Source: Bacillota bacterium
Lineage (GTDB): Bacteria > Bacillota > Sulfobacillia > Sulfobacillales > Sulfobacillaceae
NCBI GenBank assembly: GCA_021797825.1
Contig: JAJZZA010000012.1
Span: 1-60,453 of the forward strand
Length of the DNA stretch: 60,453 nucleotides
Direction: 5' to 3'
Of the stretch, positions 26,909 through 36,051 are shown one piece after another. How positions within the stretch are numbered: the first letter of the stretch is position 1; each line of letters begins with the position of its first letter. Under the pieces are notes generated by a model. That model searched no databases. It saw nothing but the letters and a program-made list of their open reading frames with translations, and had not been told where the DNA came from. A program made the translations under genes and the position numbers.

Positions 26909-28507
26909 ATGGCCTTGAGCAAACGAGAAATGGGCTTCAAGCATGAATTGGGCTTGATTGACCTAACTTTTGCCTCGCTAGGCGGCATTATCGGATCCGG
27001 CTGGATTTTGGCGTCATTATTCGCTTCCGGGGTGGCTGGACCCGCAGCAATCATTTCCTGGATAATCGGTGGGATCGCGGTCTTGTTGCTGGGACTGGTC
27101 TACTCGGAACTGGGCGGAGCGTTGCCCGAAGCCGGTGGAATTGCCCGCTATCCGCAGTATTCGCACGGCACCCTGGTCAGTTGGGTGATGGGCTGGGCGG
27201 CCTGGCTGACGTATGTGACCGTCGCCCCGGCCGAAGCGGAAGCCATCGTGCAAATTGTCAATAGCTACTACCCTCATTTCTACAACGCCACCAAGGGGGT
27301 CATGACGTCAGCCGGTTTTGCTTTTGCGGTCGTCCTGACCATCATTTTCTTCGTCGTCAACTACTACGGCATTGGCATGTTTAAAAAGGTCAACACCACC
27401 GCCACCTGGTTTAAGCTGGTGGTGCCGGCCGGCACCGCCCTGATTTTGATTGCCGTTGCCCATCACTTCGGCAATATCACCAATCCCCACTTCGGCGGGT
27501 TTGCGCCGAGCGGATTCGCCGCGTCGCTGACGGCCGTGGGCACCACCGGAATCGTCTTTGCTTACCTGGGTTTCCGGCAGGCCATCGACCTCGCCGGCGA
27601 GGCCAAGAACCCGACCCGCGATGTGCCCCGCGCCATTATCATCGCCATCCTGATCGGGATTGTGGTCTACATGCTGTTGGAGATCTCGTTTCTGGTCGGG
27701 GTCGATCCCGCCTCGCTGGCCAAGTACGGGTGGTCCGGACTCACCAAGTACACGGCCATCTCCAGCTTTCCGTTCGCCGGCATCGCCTCGCTCTTGGGAC
27801 TGGGCTGGTTGTCGGTGATTTTGACCGTCGACGGTTTTGTCTCGCCGGGAGGCACCGGGGTGGTGTACACCGCCAGCACCTCGCGGCTGGTGTTTGCCTT
27901 GGCGGAAAACGGCTATCTCCCGCCCGGACTGATGAAGCTGCACCAGAAATTTGCGGTCCCGGCCAACGCGCTCTGGCTAAACCTGATCGCCGGCATCGTC
28001 GCCATGGGTCCCTTCCCGGCCTGGTCAAAGATTATCGGCTTCATTTCCATCACCGGCTTTTTCGCCTACATCACCGGCCCGGTCGCCTTGATGGTCTTGC
28101 GCAAGACCGCTCCCAACCTCAACCGGCCGGTAAAACTCGGCGGGGCCAACATCATTACCTTGTTGTCCTTCATCATCGGAAGCCTCATCATCTATTGGGC
28201 CAGTTGGGGCTTTAACAAGTACGCGCTAGGCGCCATTGCCATTGGCGTGGTGATTTATGCCTTCATGTACTTCACCGGCCGCGGCAAAGCCAAGGAGGTC
28301 AAATCCGGAATCTGGCTGGTAGTCTATCTGGTCGTGATGGGGCTGATGTCGTATTTCGGTTCGACCACTTTTGGTGGAACCAATGCCATTCCGGCCCCGT
28401 GGGATACCGTAAGCATCGTCGTCCTTTCCATCGTGTTCTTCTACTGGGGGATCGGGAGCGGAATTCCCAATGACGAACTCGAAATTTTGGTGAAAGATCT
28501 CGATTGA
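26909..28507 (+). CDS. APC-family amino-acid permease
   Basis: A 532-aa membrane transporter with about 12 helices. The first helix contains FASLGGIIGSGW, the classical APC glycine-rich substrate site, and DLAGEAKNPTRDVPRA follows helix 6. The ribosome binding site GAGGAGG stands close to the ATG. Substrate is unknown; it lies after the D/L-amino acid conversion operon on the same strand, separated by about 290 bases, so it may import the amino acid used there. Confidence 0.92.
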   Translation: MALSKREMGFKHELGLIDLTFASLGGIIGSGWILASLFASGVAGPAAIISWIIGGIAVLLLGLVYSELGGALPEAGGIARYPQYSHGTLVSWVMGWAAWLTYVTVAPAEAEAIVQIVNSYYPHFYNATKGVMTSAGFAFAVVLTIIFFVVNYYGIGMFKKVNTTATWFKLVVPAGTALILIAVAHHFGNITNPHFGGFAPSGFAASLTAVGTTGIVFAYLGFRQAIDLAGEAKNPTRDVPRAIIIAILIGIVVYMLLEISFLVGVDPASLAKYGWSGLTKYTAISSFPFAGIASLLGLGWLSVILTVDGFVSPGGTGVVYTASTSRLVFALAENGYLPPGLMKLHQKFAVPANALWLNLIAGIVAMGPFPAWSKIIGFISITGFFAYITGPVALMVLRKTAPNLNRPVKLGGANIITLLSFIIGSLIIYWASWGFNKYALGAIAIGVVIYAFMYFTGRGKAKEVKSGIWLVVYLVVMGLMSYFGSTTFGGTNAIPAPWDTVSIVVLSIVFFYWGIGSGIPNDELEILVKDLD

Positions 28508-29205
28508 GGCAGCAGCGGGAGCCGAATGACCAACGGGGAGCCGCCTAATCCGCGGCATCCGCCTGACCCATGGCTAAAGGTTGCGCGGCTTGCAACCCTC
28601 CTGCCGGGGGCGGCCGCCGATCCGGTTTGATGCCATCGTCCGCCCCGAACCCCTTCCAGAAGGGGCCCGGTCCAAAGACACCCCGTAAAGCCAGCCGGCC
28701 GCAGGCTGGGCCCCGGCAACGGACGCCATAGCGTGGGTTGGCCCGTCGGTTCCGCCGTGGGAAAAGGGGCCGGGAACCGGGATGTCTGGCATCTGACCGG
28801 CAGCAGCGCTTCCCATTGAATCAACCCCAGGGGCCCGCCCACGCATCACGGGGCCCCTTTTCCTCGTTATCGGCACCATCCCGGGAAGGATCCTCCACAC
28901 TTTTCCCATCGCGCCCCCTTATAGGGAATCGCTCCCGGCGAGCCGGGGCGGCGGCGCAGGACGGCAGCCCGCGCGCAATGGGTGCTAAGCCGTGTCACCA
29001 GGCACCCCCCAACAGCCATGCGCAATCTGGCGGTTATCCGGCGACGGCTCTCGCCAGTGCGTTTCCCTGTGCCAGGGACTATGCCAAGCATCTCCCGACC
29101 TGTTAAGATAGAGGGCACATTCCAACGTTTTGCCCGACGGCTGGAACCCGCCCCGAAGCGGAGGCTTGCGCCAAGGGTGAGGACGCTGCGGACAGGAGGG
29201 AGACC
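28508..29205. other. Intergenic, permease to pncA
   Basis: Almost 700 bases without a supported gene. A long open frame on the minus strand overlaps pncA and is a shadow. A GC-rich hairpin with a short T-run at 28829-28862 is listed separately; another hairpin without T-run lies at about 28648-28664 (CCCCTTC-CA-GAAGGGG). Confidence 0.45.
28829..28862 (+). terminator. Possible rho-independent terminator
   Basis: AGGGGCCC at 28829-28836 pairs with GGGCCCCT at 28851-28858 across a 14-base loop, followed by TTTT. It lies 320 bases after the permease stop, which is far, so the transcript it ends is uncertain. Confidence 0.4.
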
Positions 29206-29811
29206 ATGATACCGGTGACCGATCACAGTGCGCTCATTGTCGTTGACCTGCAAAACGATTTCTGTCCCGGGGGCTCGCTCCCGGTTCCGCAGGGAAATGA
29301 CGTCGTGCCAGTCATCCAAGCTCTCATTGGCGCCTTTTCGGCGGGTGGCCAACCGATCGCCCTCACCCGCGATCATCATCCTGCCGACCATATCTCGTTT
29401 CAATCGCGCGGCGGCCCCTGGCCGCCCCATTGCGTAGTGGGTACTCACGGCTTCGATTATCATCCGGATCTGGTCGTGCCATCCCGGGCGGCTCACTTTA
29501 TCAAAGGATTTACCCGCGACCGGGACGCTTATAGTGGATTCGAGGGGATTCGGATCGGACCGGGCGGGGAGATGATCGGCGAAACCCTGGCGGACTATCT
29601 TCACCATCATGGGGTCGAAACGGTCTACCTCACCGGTCTCGCCACCGATTACTGCGTGCGGGCCACCGCCTTGGATGCCTTGCGCGAGGGATTCACGACG
29701 TGGGTGGTGGTGGACGCCATCCGCGGTGTCGACGTAAAGAGCGGAGACAGCCAGCGGGCGCTGTTGGAGCTCGCGGAAAAAGGCGCCGGTCTGATAGAAT
29801 CCGCTAGGTAA
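29206..29811 (+). CDS. pncA: Nicotinamidase
   Basis: A 201-aa isochorismatase-fold amidase that hydrolyses nicotinamide to nicotinate for NAD salvage. The catalytic Asp is in VVDLQNDFCPGGSL, the Lys in FIKGFTRDRDAYSGF and the Cys in LATDYCVRATALD; metal-binding His residues appear in TRDHHPADH. The ATG has AGGAGGGAG upstream. The stop overlaps a following ATG (TAATG), so it is linked to the histidine kinase gene. Confidence 0.93.
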   Translation: MIPVTDHSALIVVDLQNDFCPGGSLPVPQGNDVVPVIQALIGAFSAGGQPIALTRDHHPADHISFQSRGGPWPPHCVVGTHGFDYHPDLVVPSRAAHFIKGFTRDRDAYSGFEGIRIGPGGEMIGETLADYLHHHGVETVYLTGLATDYCVRATALDALREGFTTWVVVDAIRGVDVKSGDSQRALLELAEKGAGLIESAR

Positions 29812-29834
29812 TGGGGCAGGAGAGACGAGAGGAC

Positions 29835-31175
29835 ATGCCATCGCGTGCGTTGACAATTGGACTGCTGACCACGCCCACCGCATTGCTGGCGGGGGACGCC
29901 TGGCTGACCCGCGCGCCCGCAACCCTCTGGGCCGTCGTCGTCATCGCCGCAGTTGCGGCACTTTGGGGCATATCCCGATCGCGCCAGCTAGGTCCGCGGC
30001 CCGAACCGGCAGCCTCCCCCCCCGAGGAAATGCGGCCCGATCCCACCGAAACCACGTTCAAAATTGGCAATGCCGCGCTCCCCCACCTGCGTCAGGGACT
30101 GAACCGGGACACCGCGCAACACATCGCCGACATCATCCAGCGGACCGCCGGCGTCGACGCGGTAGCCATTACCGACACCCAAATGGTGTTGGGATGGGCG
30201 GGCAAACCCTGCCCGCAGCACGCGCCCGGAACCTTGTTGTCCGCAACCACCCGGGCCGTGCTGCGTGACCAGGTCAATCGCACGCTGGACACCAAACATT
30301 TGGCGGGAGCCTATGAGGAATGCGACCTGGGAACGGTCGTCATCGCACCGCTGGTCTCGCACCACCAATCGGTGGGCTGCATCAAACTCTATGTATCCAC
30401 GGACCGTTCCCTTTCGCAGCGCATCGTGGCGCACGCCGAAGGGATCGCCCAGTTGTTGTCCATCCTGTTGGAACTGGCTGAAGCGGATCGGCAAAAAAGT
30501 CTGGCGGCGGACGCCAGATTGGAGGCGTTGCAAGCCCAAATCCGCCCCCATTTCCTGTTTAACGTGCTGAACACCATCATTTCGTTCTCACGCACCGACC
30601 CCGACAAAACCCGTGAGCTGCTCATCCAATTGGCCACGTTTTTCCGGCGGTCGCTGGCCCATCGTGGCCCCACCATTCTGCTTAAGGATGAAATCGAATA
30701 CGTGCAGACCTATTTGAACCTGGAAGTGGCACGCTACAGTGACCGCCTGCGCTATCGCATCCGGATTGACCCCAGCGCGCTGGACGTCCCGGTGCCTATT
30801 CTGATGTTGCAGCCGCTGATCGAAAATGCGGTGGTGCATGGCATCGCGCCCAAAGAGCATGCGGGTCTGGTCAGTCTCACGGTGCGCCGTCAAAAAGGAA
30901 CCCCGGCCGGCGATGCCAATGGGCAACTGGTCATTTACATCTCCGACAGCGGAACCGGGATCCCGAAATCGAAGCAGTACGAAATTTTTGAGATGGGATC
31001 GGGGACGGGAATGGGGCTAGGCCTTTCCAACGTGTCGGAGCGGTTGGTGGGACTCTATGGACCGTCGCACCACCTGCGTTTGCGGTCGCGCGAAGGGCAC
31101 GGCACCACCATCCGTTTGGTCGTCCCCTGCGGCTCGCCGGCACCGCTATTGCCCGCCCGGTCCACGGGAAACTGA
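29835..31175 (+). CDS. LytS/YehU-type sensor histidine kinase
   Basis: A 446-aa kinase of the LytS family. It has about two hydrophobic segments at residues 7-46, a GAF-like domain at about 75-205, the family's phosphoacceptor block LQAQIRPHFLFNVLNTI with His at about 239, and a HATPase domain with PLIENAVVHGI and GLGLSNVSERL. The usual multi-helix sensor domain of LytS is absent; the GAF domain would sense a cytosolic ligand. The ATG at 29835 has GAGAGG and AGGAGA nearby; an ATG at 29811 overlaps the pncA stop and is also possible. Confidence 0.87.
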   Translation: MPSRALTIGLLTTPTALLAGDAWLTRAPATLWAVVVIAAVAALWGISRSRQLGPRPEPAASPPEEMRPDPTETTFKIGNAALPHLRQGLNRDTAQHIADIIQRTAGVDAVAITDTQMVLGWAGKPCPQHAPGTLLSATTRAVLRDQVNRTLDTKHLAGAYEECDLGTVVIAPLVSHHQSVGCIKLYVSTDRSLSQRIVAHAEGIAQLLSILLELAEADRQKSLAADARLEALQAQIRPHFLFNVLNTIISFSRTDPDKTRELLIQLATFFRRSLAHRGPTILLKDEIEYVQTYLNLEVARYSDRLRYRIRIDPSALDVPVPILMLQPLIENAVVHGIAPKEHAGLVSLTVRRQKGTPAGDANGQLVIYISDSGTGIPKSKQYEIFEMGSGTGMGLGLSNVSERLVGLYGPSHHLRLRSREGHGTTIRLVVPCGSPAPLLPARSTGN

Positions 31176-31192
31176 AACAAGGGAGCGCATCC

Positions 31193-31921
31193 ATGCTAAA
31201 AGCCCTCATCGTGGAAGACGAATCGCCGGCCCGAATGGAACTCCGCTATCTGTTGGAGCCGTATAAGGAAGAGCTGGAGGTCATCGGCGAAGCGCAGTCG
31301 GCGAGAGAGGCCCTCGCGCTGATCCAGGCGATTGATTACGACGTGGTGTTCTTGGATGTCGAGATGCCCGGAGTCAACGGTCTCGAATTGGCCCGGCGCA
31401 TTCGCACCCAACGCTCCCAAACCCGGATCGTCTTCGTCTCGGCCTATGAGAACTACGCCATCGACGCGTTTGCCATCGATGTGGTGGACTATCTCTTAAA
31501 GCCGGTAAGCCCCGAACGCATCGCGGAGACCATGCGGCGGCTGACCGCGTCACTGACCGCCGGCGAACGCAAGGATGACCATTCCGGACTGCAGTGGGTT
31601 CCCTGTGAATTAAACGGCCACACCGTGCCCATCCCGGTCCACGATATCGTCTTTATCGTCGCCGAGCGGGAAACCATCTATGTCTCGACAGCCCAGGACC
31701 GGTTCCCCACCAAGTTTACCCTGCAAGAACTGCAGGAGCGGTTGCCCGACCCGTTTCTCCGCACCCATCGCAGTTTCATCGCCAACATGCACCAGGTCAA
31801 GGAAATCATGCCGTATTTTAACGGCACCTATCTCCTGAAAATGAAAGACAAGCCGCAAAGCGAGGTCGTGGTCAGCCGGTCCAACGTTCGCCGGGTCAAA
31901 GAAATTTTCCACATTTACTAG
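31193..31921 (+). CDS. LytTR-family response regulator
   Basis: A 242-aa regulator: receiver domain (acidic pair at 8-9, phosphoacceptor Asp at 55 in FLDVEMPG, Lys in YLLKPVSPERI) and a C-terminal LytTR DNA-binding domain with IVFIVAERETIYVSTA and FLRTHRSFIANMHQVKEI. It is the partner of the preceding kinase, 17 bases downstream, with AAGGGAG upstream of the ATG. Targets are unknown. Its stop codon overlaps the stop of the convergent gene. Confidence 0.92.
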   Translation: MLKALIVEDESPARMELRYLLEPYKEELEVIGEAQSAREALALIQAIDYDVVFLDVEMPGVNGLELARRIRTQRSQTRIVFVSAYENYAIDAFAIDVVDYLLKPVSPERIAETMRRLTASLTAGERKDDHSGLQWVPCELNGHTVPIPVHDIVFIVAERETIYVSTAQDRFPTKFTLQELQERLPDPFLRTHRSFIANMHQVKEIMPYFNGTYLLKMKDKPQSEVVVSRSNVRRVKEIFHIY

Positions 31922-32706
31922 CCGTCCCGGATCAATCCCCCATACCGGCTGGTTAGCGTGGCTAGCCGGTGAATGGCTGCAGGATCTATCGTCGTGGGCT
32001 GGCGAAGGCATTCCGCGCCCATCACCGGCGCCAACCGGGCAGATAGATCCCGATCCAACCCGTGGCGGAGCAAAGTCTGCGCCGTTTTGCCGAATCCGGT
32101 GTCCTGCCTTAACCAGGCCAATGCCGTGCGGTATCCCTCGATAAACCGGTGCAACGCCTTGGTCCCGGCCAGCCCCTGCGGGCAGGCTCCCACCAGAGTC
32201 GGAAACCCGGTGTCGACCCGCCCCACCTCCCACAACCCTTGCTGGCGAGCCCAGGTCGTGTACGGTTCCGCCAAAACCGCCAGGTCGGCCTCGCCGGACG
32301 CGAGCGCCTGCAGGCGGGCAGGAGTGCCGCCGAACCCGCGGCAGGTATACGTCGGCGGCGGAAAGCCATGCTGATTTAAGTAATGATAGCCCAATACGGC
32401 GTATCCCGACCGGGGGTTATCGACGGCAACCCGGCGGCTCGCGGGCCATCTCGGGGACGCCATCAACCGCAAGGGCCCGACCGTGGCGTTAAGGAACGGT
32501 TCCCATCCGACGGCATCGTCCATCAGAAAATTGTCGGGAGCGGCAAAGGTGATGTCGGCCCGATCCTGACCCAAATCCTCAAACAAGGCATCCCGGCCGG
32601 TTGTATACGCGATGCTCATCGGCAGCACGCCAAGATCCTGCATGAGCCACAGCGGCAAATTGTGCACGCCGGGAAACACCAACAGACGCACGGCCGGTTC
32701 AGCCAT
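31918..32706 (-). CDS. NMT1/THI5-like substrate-binding protein without signal peptide
   Basis: A 262-aa protein with the type-2 periplasmic-binding fold, closest in pattern to SsuA/THI5/NMT1 proteins: a DITFAAPDN segment near residue 52, a hinge SGEADLAVLAEPYTTW near 133-148. It lacks a signal peptide and lipobox and starts directly with the first strand, so it is probably cytosolic, as are MqnA- or THI5-type enzymes. No transporter genes are adjacent. An AAGGGA site precedes the ATG. Function remains unknown; molybdopterin genes follow upstream on the same strand. Confidence 0.65.
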   Translation of the reverse strand: MAEPAVRLLVFPGVHNLPLWLMQDLGVLPMSIAYTTGRDALFEDLGQDRADITFAAPDNFLMDDAVGWEPFLNATVGPLRLMASPRWPASRRVAVDNPRSGYAVLGYHYLNQHGFPPPTYTCRGFGGTPARLQALASGEADLAVLAEPYTTWARQQGLWEVGRVDTGFPTLVGACPQGLAGTKALHRFIEGYRTALAWLRQDTGFGKTAQTLLRHGLDRDLSARLAPVMGAECLRQPTTIDPAAIHRLATLTSRYGGLIRDG

Positions 32707-32730
32707 GACGATCCCTTCTCTCGTGCCAGA

Positions 32731-33165
32731 TTACGGCAAGGGTGTCTCGTCGTCGTAATGCCAGTGCTCCTGCCCGTCGGTCCAGAGCTCCTTTTTCCAA
32801 ATCGGCGCCCGCGCCTTCAACCGATCAATTCCGGCCCGGCAGGCGGGAAACGCGTCCGGGCGATGGGGCGAGGAGACCGCGACCACGACACTGACCTCCG
32901 TCAACCCCAGCTCTCCGACCCGGTGCACCATGGCGACATGGTGGACACCAAACTCCGCTTTCAGTTCTTCCCCGATTTGCCGCATTTCCTTTTCCGCCAA
33001 TTCCGCATAGGCTTCATAAAAGAGACCGCGGGAGGCACGTCCTTCAAACTCGTCGCGCACCGTGCCGAAAAAGACGGCGTGGGCCCCGGTCGCCGGGTCC
33101 GCGACCGCCGCGAGCACTTCTGCGATGTCAATCGGGTCTTCGGTAATCCGATAGAGATCCGCCAC
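32731..33165 (-). CDS. moaE: Molybdopterin synthase catalytic subunit MoaE
   Basis: A 144-aa MoaE. Diagnostic segments are AVFFGTVRDEFEGR, the FYEAYAELAEKEM helix, VHRVGELGLTEVSVVVAVSSPHR split by the catalytic region, and APIWKKELW with the active-site lysines. Together with MoaD it converts precursor Z to molybdopterin. The GTG at 33165 has GGAAGG 6 bases upstream; a TTG two codons earlier is less likely. It lies 34 bases after moaD. Confidence 0.93.
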   Translation of the reverse strand: MADLYRITEDPIDIAEVLAAVADPATGAHAVFFGTVRDEFEGRASRGLFYEAYAELAEKEMRQIGEELKAEFGVHHVAMVHRVGELGLTEVSVVVAVSSPHRPDAFPACRAGIDRLKARAPIWKKELWTDGQEHWHYDDETPLP

Positions 33166-33199
33166 ACCCAACCTTCCTTCCCCTGGGCCCGTCTCCCCG

Positions 33200-33454
33200 C
33201 TAGCCTCCGCTGACTGGCGGAATCACCGCGAGTTCATCCCCATCGCGGATCAGGTAGTCTCCAGCCACCCATTCTTGATTGGCGCTAAACATCCAGGCCG
33301 TCAATGGAGCGCGGAGAGCGCTTGCCAAATGTTCGGCATAAAACGTGTCCAGACGGGTCCCTTCTGTCACCGCATACTGAGCTTCCCGCCGCTGCATCCG
33401 ATCGGCGGCGAATGAGAAAAACAGCACCGACACCGTGGCCGTGATGGTCGCCAC
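33200..33454 (-). CDS. moaD: Molybdopterin synthase sulfur carrier subunit MoaD
   Basis: An 84-aa ubiquitin-like protein that ends in the required Gly-Gly (VIPPVSGG). The first strand is VLFFSFAADRM, and VAGDYLIRDGDELAVIPP is the typical C-terminal stretch. The C-terminal thiocarboxylate supplies sulfur to MoaE. The GTG at 33454 has GGGGAG 7 bases upstream. No moaA, moaC or moeA is in the window. Confidence 0.9.
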   Translation of the reverse strand: MATITATVSVLFFSFAADRMQRREAQYAVTEGTRLDTFYAEHLASALRAPLTAWMFSANQEWVAGDYLIRDGDELAVIPPVSGG

Positions 33455-33820
33455 CAGCCTTCTCCCCTTCCTCGTCTCCCCCGTGGCTGGCGTCATGCCG
33501 CTTGGGATGGCCGTACCGTTTAAAACACCCCGAATCGCGGTCGGCCAGACCTGGTCGCTCTCTGCGTTGAGCGGCGCCGCCAACATCCGCATCCGACTCC
33601 CCTAACCAGCTTGTCATCGCCACAGTCCCATTATGCCGCAGCCGATGGGCCCTGGTAAGGGCGGAGAAAAAATGACGACATGCCCCCGCCCCCACGGTGA
33701 TGGGCCGCATCGGCTTGCGGGGCCCCCGCACCGTCCGCCGGATAAATCTCAAAACGCCTGGCCAGGCTGAAACCCGCTGCCGTCCCGCGGCCCGGGCATC
33801 CGGCTTTCCGCCGCAGAGGC
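33455..33820. other. Intergenic, moaD to lgt
   Basis: No gene seen. Overlapping open frames on the minus strand are GC-driven and lack family resemblance or ribosome binding sites. Confidence 0.4.
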
Positions 33821-34621
33821 TTAGCCGGCCACCGGGGTATCCTCGGCTTCACCCAGCCAACGGGCGGATCGCCGCCAGGTCCGCCGCATCATCAGGCCGG
33901 TGAAGATCAAGATGGGCGGGGTGAAAAGCTGCATCAGGGTGGTAAACCCGATGCCCCAATGGGGATTAATATAGTGAATCAGGTAGAGCGGGTTGGCGCG
34001 CGTCGTCTCCCCCACCACGCCGCGAATAATGGCGTAATAAAACATCGCGGACCAGAACTGGTATCCCGGGGGCGGCGTCCGGTAGCGCTCCAGCCAGAAG
34101 TAGCGCAGGATGAGAATCAGCCCGATGGACGAGCCCATCAGCTGCTCGGGCCATCGCCCAAAACCGAGCTGGGTCATCCGGCCCAGTACCTCATGGTTGA
34201 AAATATTGCCGATGCGGACCATGAAGATGCCGAGCCCGATGCCGGGCACGGTGTAATCCACCAGCCGGTTAAATACCAGCGGTTTTTTGCGGAGTTGATA
34301 CCATAGCGCCAGGACGCCCATCCCCACGGCGCCGTCATAAGCTAGGCCCCCGTCCCAAATTCTGAGCGCCTGCACCGGATCGGTCCAGAGCCACTGCGGT
34401 TCGTTGGCCAGCACAAACACCAGCCGTGCGCCGATGACGCCCCAGATAACCGTCCACAACGTAATATTGGAAAGTTTGTCGGGATCTTCCCCGAGCTCCC
34501 GTCCCCGTTCGATCAGGTACCAGCCGCCCCCCAAAATCGCCATCACCATGAAAATTCCATACCAATGCACGCCAACCGGACCGATTTTGAATGCGTAAGG
34601 ATTTAACCACGGAATATACAC
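33821..34621 (-). CDS. lgt: Prolipoprotein diacylglyceryl transferase
   Basis: A 266-aa inner-membrane enzyme with about seven helices that adds diacylglycerol to the lipobox cysteine of prolipoproteins. The Lgt signature appears as MVRIGNIFNHEVLGR, and IWDGGLAYDGAVG is the substrate loop. The GTG at 34621 begins VYIPWLNPYAFKIGPVGVHW, the normal N-terminus; AGGAAGGGAAA lies upstream. Its targets would include the propeller lipoprotein at 45235. Confidence 0.92.
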   Translation of the reverse strand: MYIPWLNPYAFKIGPVGVHWYGIFMVMAILGGGWYLIERGRELGEDPDKLSNITLWTVIWGVIGARLVFVLANEPQWLWTDPVQALRIWDGGLAYDGAVGMGVLALWYQLRKKPLVFNRLVDYTVPGIGLGIFMVRIGNIFNHEVLGRMTQLGFGRWPEQLMGSSIGLILILRYFWLERYRTPPPGYQFWSAMFYYAIIRGVVGETTRANPLYLIHYINPHWGIGFTTLMQLFTPPILIFTGLMMRRTWRRSARWLGEAEDTPVAG

Positions 34622-34752
34622 GTTAAGAGTTTCCCTTCCTTTCTTGGCGGATTTCGCGCCGTGGCGGGAGCGCACGCTCCGCCCCGCTGCGATCCCCCGG
34701 CGGTCGCCGGCGATCGGGCCGAACGGCGGCTCTGGGTCCCCGGGAGGCGGCG

Positions 34753-36021
34753 CTACATGGCCCGGAACACCGCATCCGCGGCCCGCAGCGTGGCTTCCAT
34801 TTCCGCCGGTCCATGGGCCGCCGAGGGAAACGCGCTCTCAAACGGTGAGGGCGGCATAAAGATCCCTGCTTGCAGCATACCGTGAAAATAGCGGCGGTAA
34901 CGGTCGACATCGCTGCTCGCCACCTCGTCGAAGTTGCGGGGCGGGACATCGCGGAAAAACACCGTAAACATTCCCCCCACCGCATGCGCACTGGCCGAAA
35001 TCCCATGCCGCCGGGCCCGCTCCACCAAGCCTTGCGCCAACGTGTGCGTCCACTCGCCCAACCGCTCATAAAATCCCGGGACGCGGATGGCGTCCAACTG
35101 GGCCAGGCCGGCCGCCATGGCCACCGGATTGCCCGAGAGGGTGCCTGCCTGATAGACGGGTCCCAGCGGCGCGACGTGCTGCATATGCGCCAGCCGGCCG
35201 CCGTACGCCCCCACCGGCATCCCGGCGCCAATCACCTTGGCCAGGGTGATGAGGTCCGGCTGAATCCCGGCTAGAGCGCCCACCCCGCCCCAAGCGGTGC
35301 GAAATCCCGTCATCACTTCGTCAAAGACCAGCAAGGCCCCGTGTTGCTCGGTCACCTCCCGCACGAAAGCGAGGAATCCGGGCAAAGGAGGCACCGTGCC
35401 CATATTGCCCGCCACGGGTTCCATAATGACCGCCGCAATCTCCCGGCCGTAGCGGGCAAAGAGTTGGGTGAGCGCCTCGCGATCATTATACGGGGCGGTG
35501 AGGGTGAGTTCGGCCAGCCCCATCGGGACCCCCGCCGAATCCGGAACCCCCAGCGTCGCGGCCCCGGATCCCGCGCGAATCAGCAGCGAATCGTGGTGCC
35601 CGTGATAACAGCCGGTAAATTTCACCACGCGGTGGCGTCCGGTAACGGCCCTGGCCACGCGCAGCGCCGACATCGTCGCCTCCGTCCCCGAATTGACCAT
35701 GCGCACCATTTCGAGTCCCGGCACCGCCTGCGTCAGCCGCTCCGCCATCGCCACCTCCAGCGGGGTGGGGGTTCCATAACTTAACCCTCGGGCGATCTGG
35801 GTGTGGGCGGCGGCCACCACCTCCGGATAGGCGTGTCCCAGGATGAGCGGGCCATAACTCATCACGTAGTCGATGTACTGCCGCCCTGCGGTATCTTCCA
35901 GATACGCCCCCTGCCCGCTCACGGAAAAAAACGGGGTTCCGCCCACTCCCTTGAAGGAACGCACGGGAGAATTCACCCCGCCGGGCAACACCCTTTGCGC
36001 TCTCTCCCATAAATCGGTCAA
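34753..36021 (-). CDS. hemL: Glutamate-1-semialdehyde 2,1-aminomutase
   Basis: A 422-aa PLP enzyme that makes 5-aminolevulinate in the C5 pathway of heme biosynthesis. The N-terminal PGGVNSPVRSF, GCYHGHHDSLL, FDEVMTGFR and the PLP lysine in LAKVIGAGMPVGAYGG are all present. It starts with TTG at 36021, with AGGAGG 8 bases upstream. The rest of the heme genes are not in the window. It lies 30 bases after ychF on the same strand. Confidence 0.96.
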   Translation of the reverse strand: MTDLWERAQRVLPGGVNSPVRSFKGVGGTPFFSVSGQGAYLEDTAGRQYIDYVMSYGPLILGHAYPEVVAAAHTQIARGLSYGTPTPLEVAMAERLTQAVPGLEMVRMVNSGTEATMSALRVARAVTGRHRVVKFTGCYHGHHDSLLIRAGSGAATLGVPDSAGVPMGLAELTLTAPYNDREALTQLFARYGREIAAVIMEPVAGNMGTVPPLPGFLAFVREVTEQHGALLVFDEVMTGFRTAWGGVGALAGIQPDLITLAKVIGAGMPVGAYGGRLAHMQHVAPLGPVYQAGTLSGNPVAMAAGLAQLDAIRVPGFYERLGEWTHTLAQGLVERARRHGISASAHAVGGMFTVFFRDVPPRNFDEVASSDVDRYRRYFHGMLQAGIFMPPSPFESAFPSAAHGPAEMEATLRAADAVFRAM

Positions 36022-36051
36022 GGCGACTGCCTCCTGACGCCCGCGCGCGGG

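Noticed and set aside
28867-29922. 351-codon open frame on the minus strand
   Set aside because: It is antisense to pncA, lacks a ribosome binding site and resembles no protein; pncA is clearly the coding strand.
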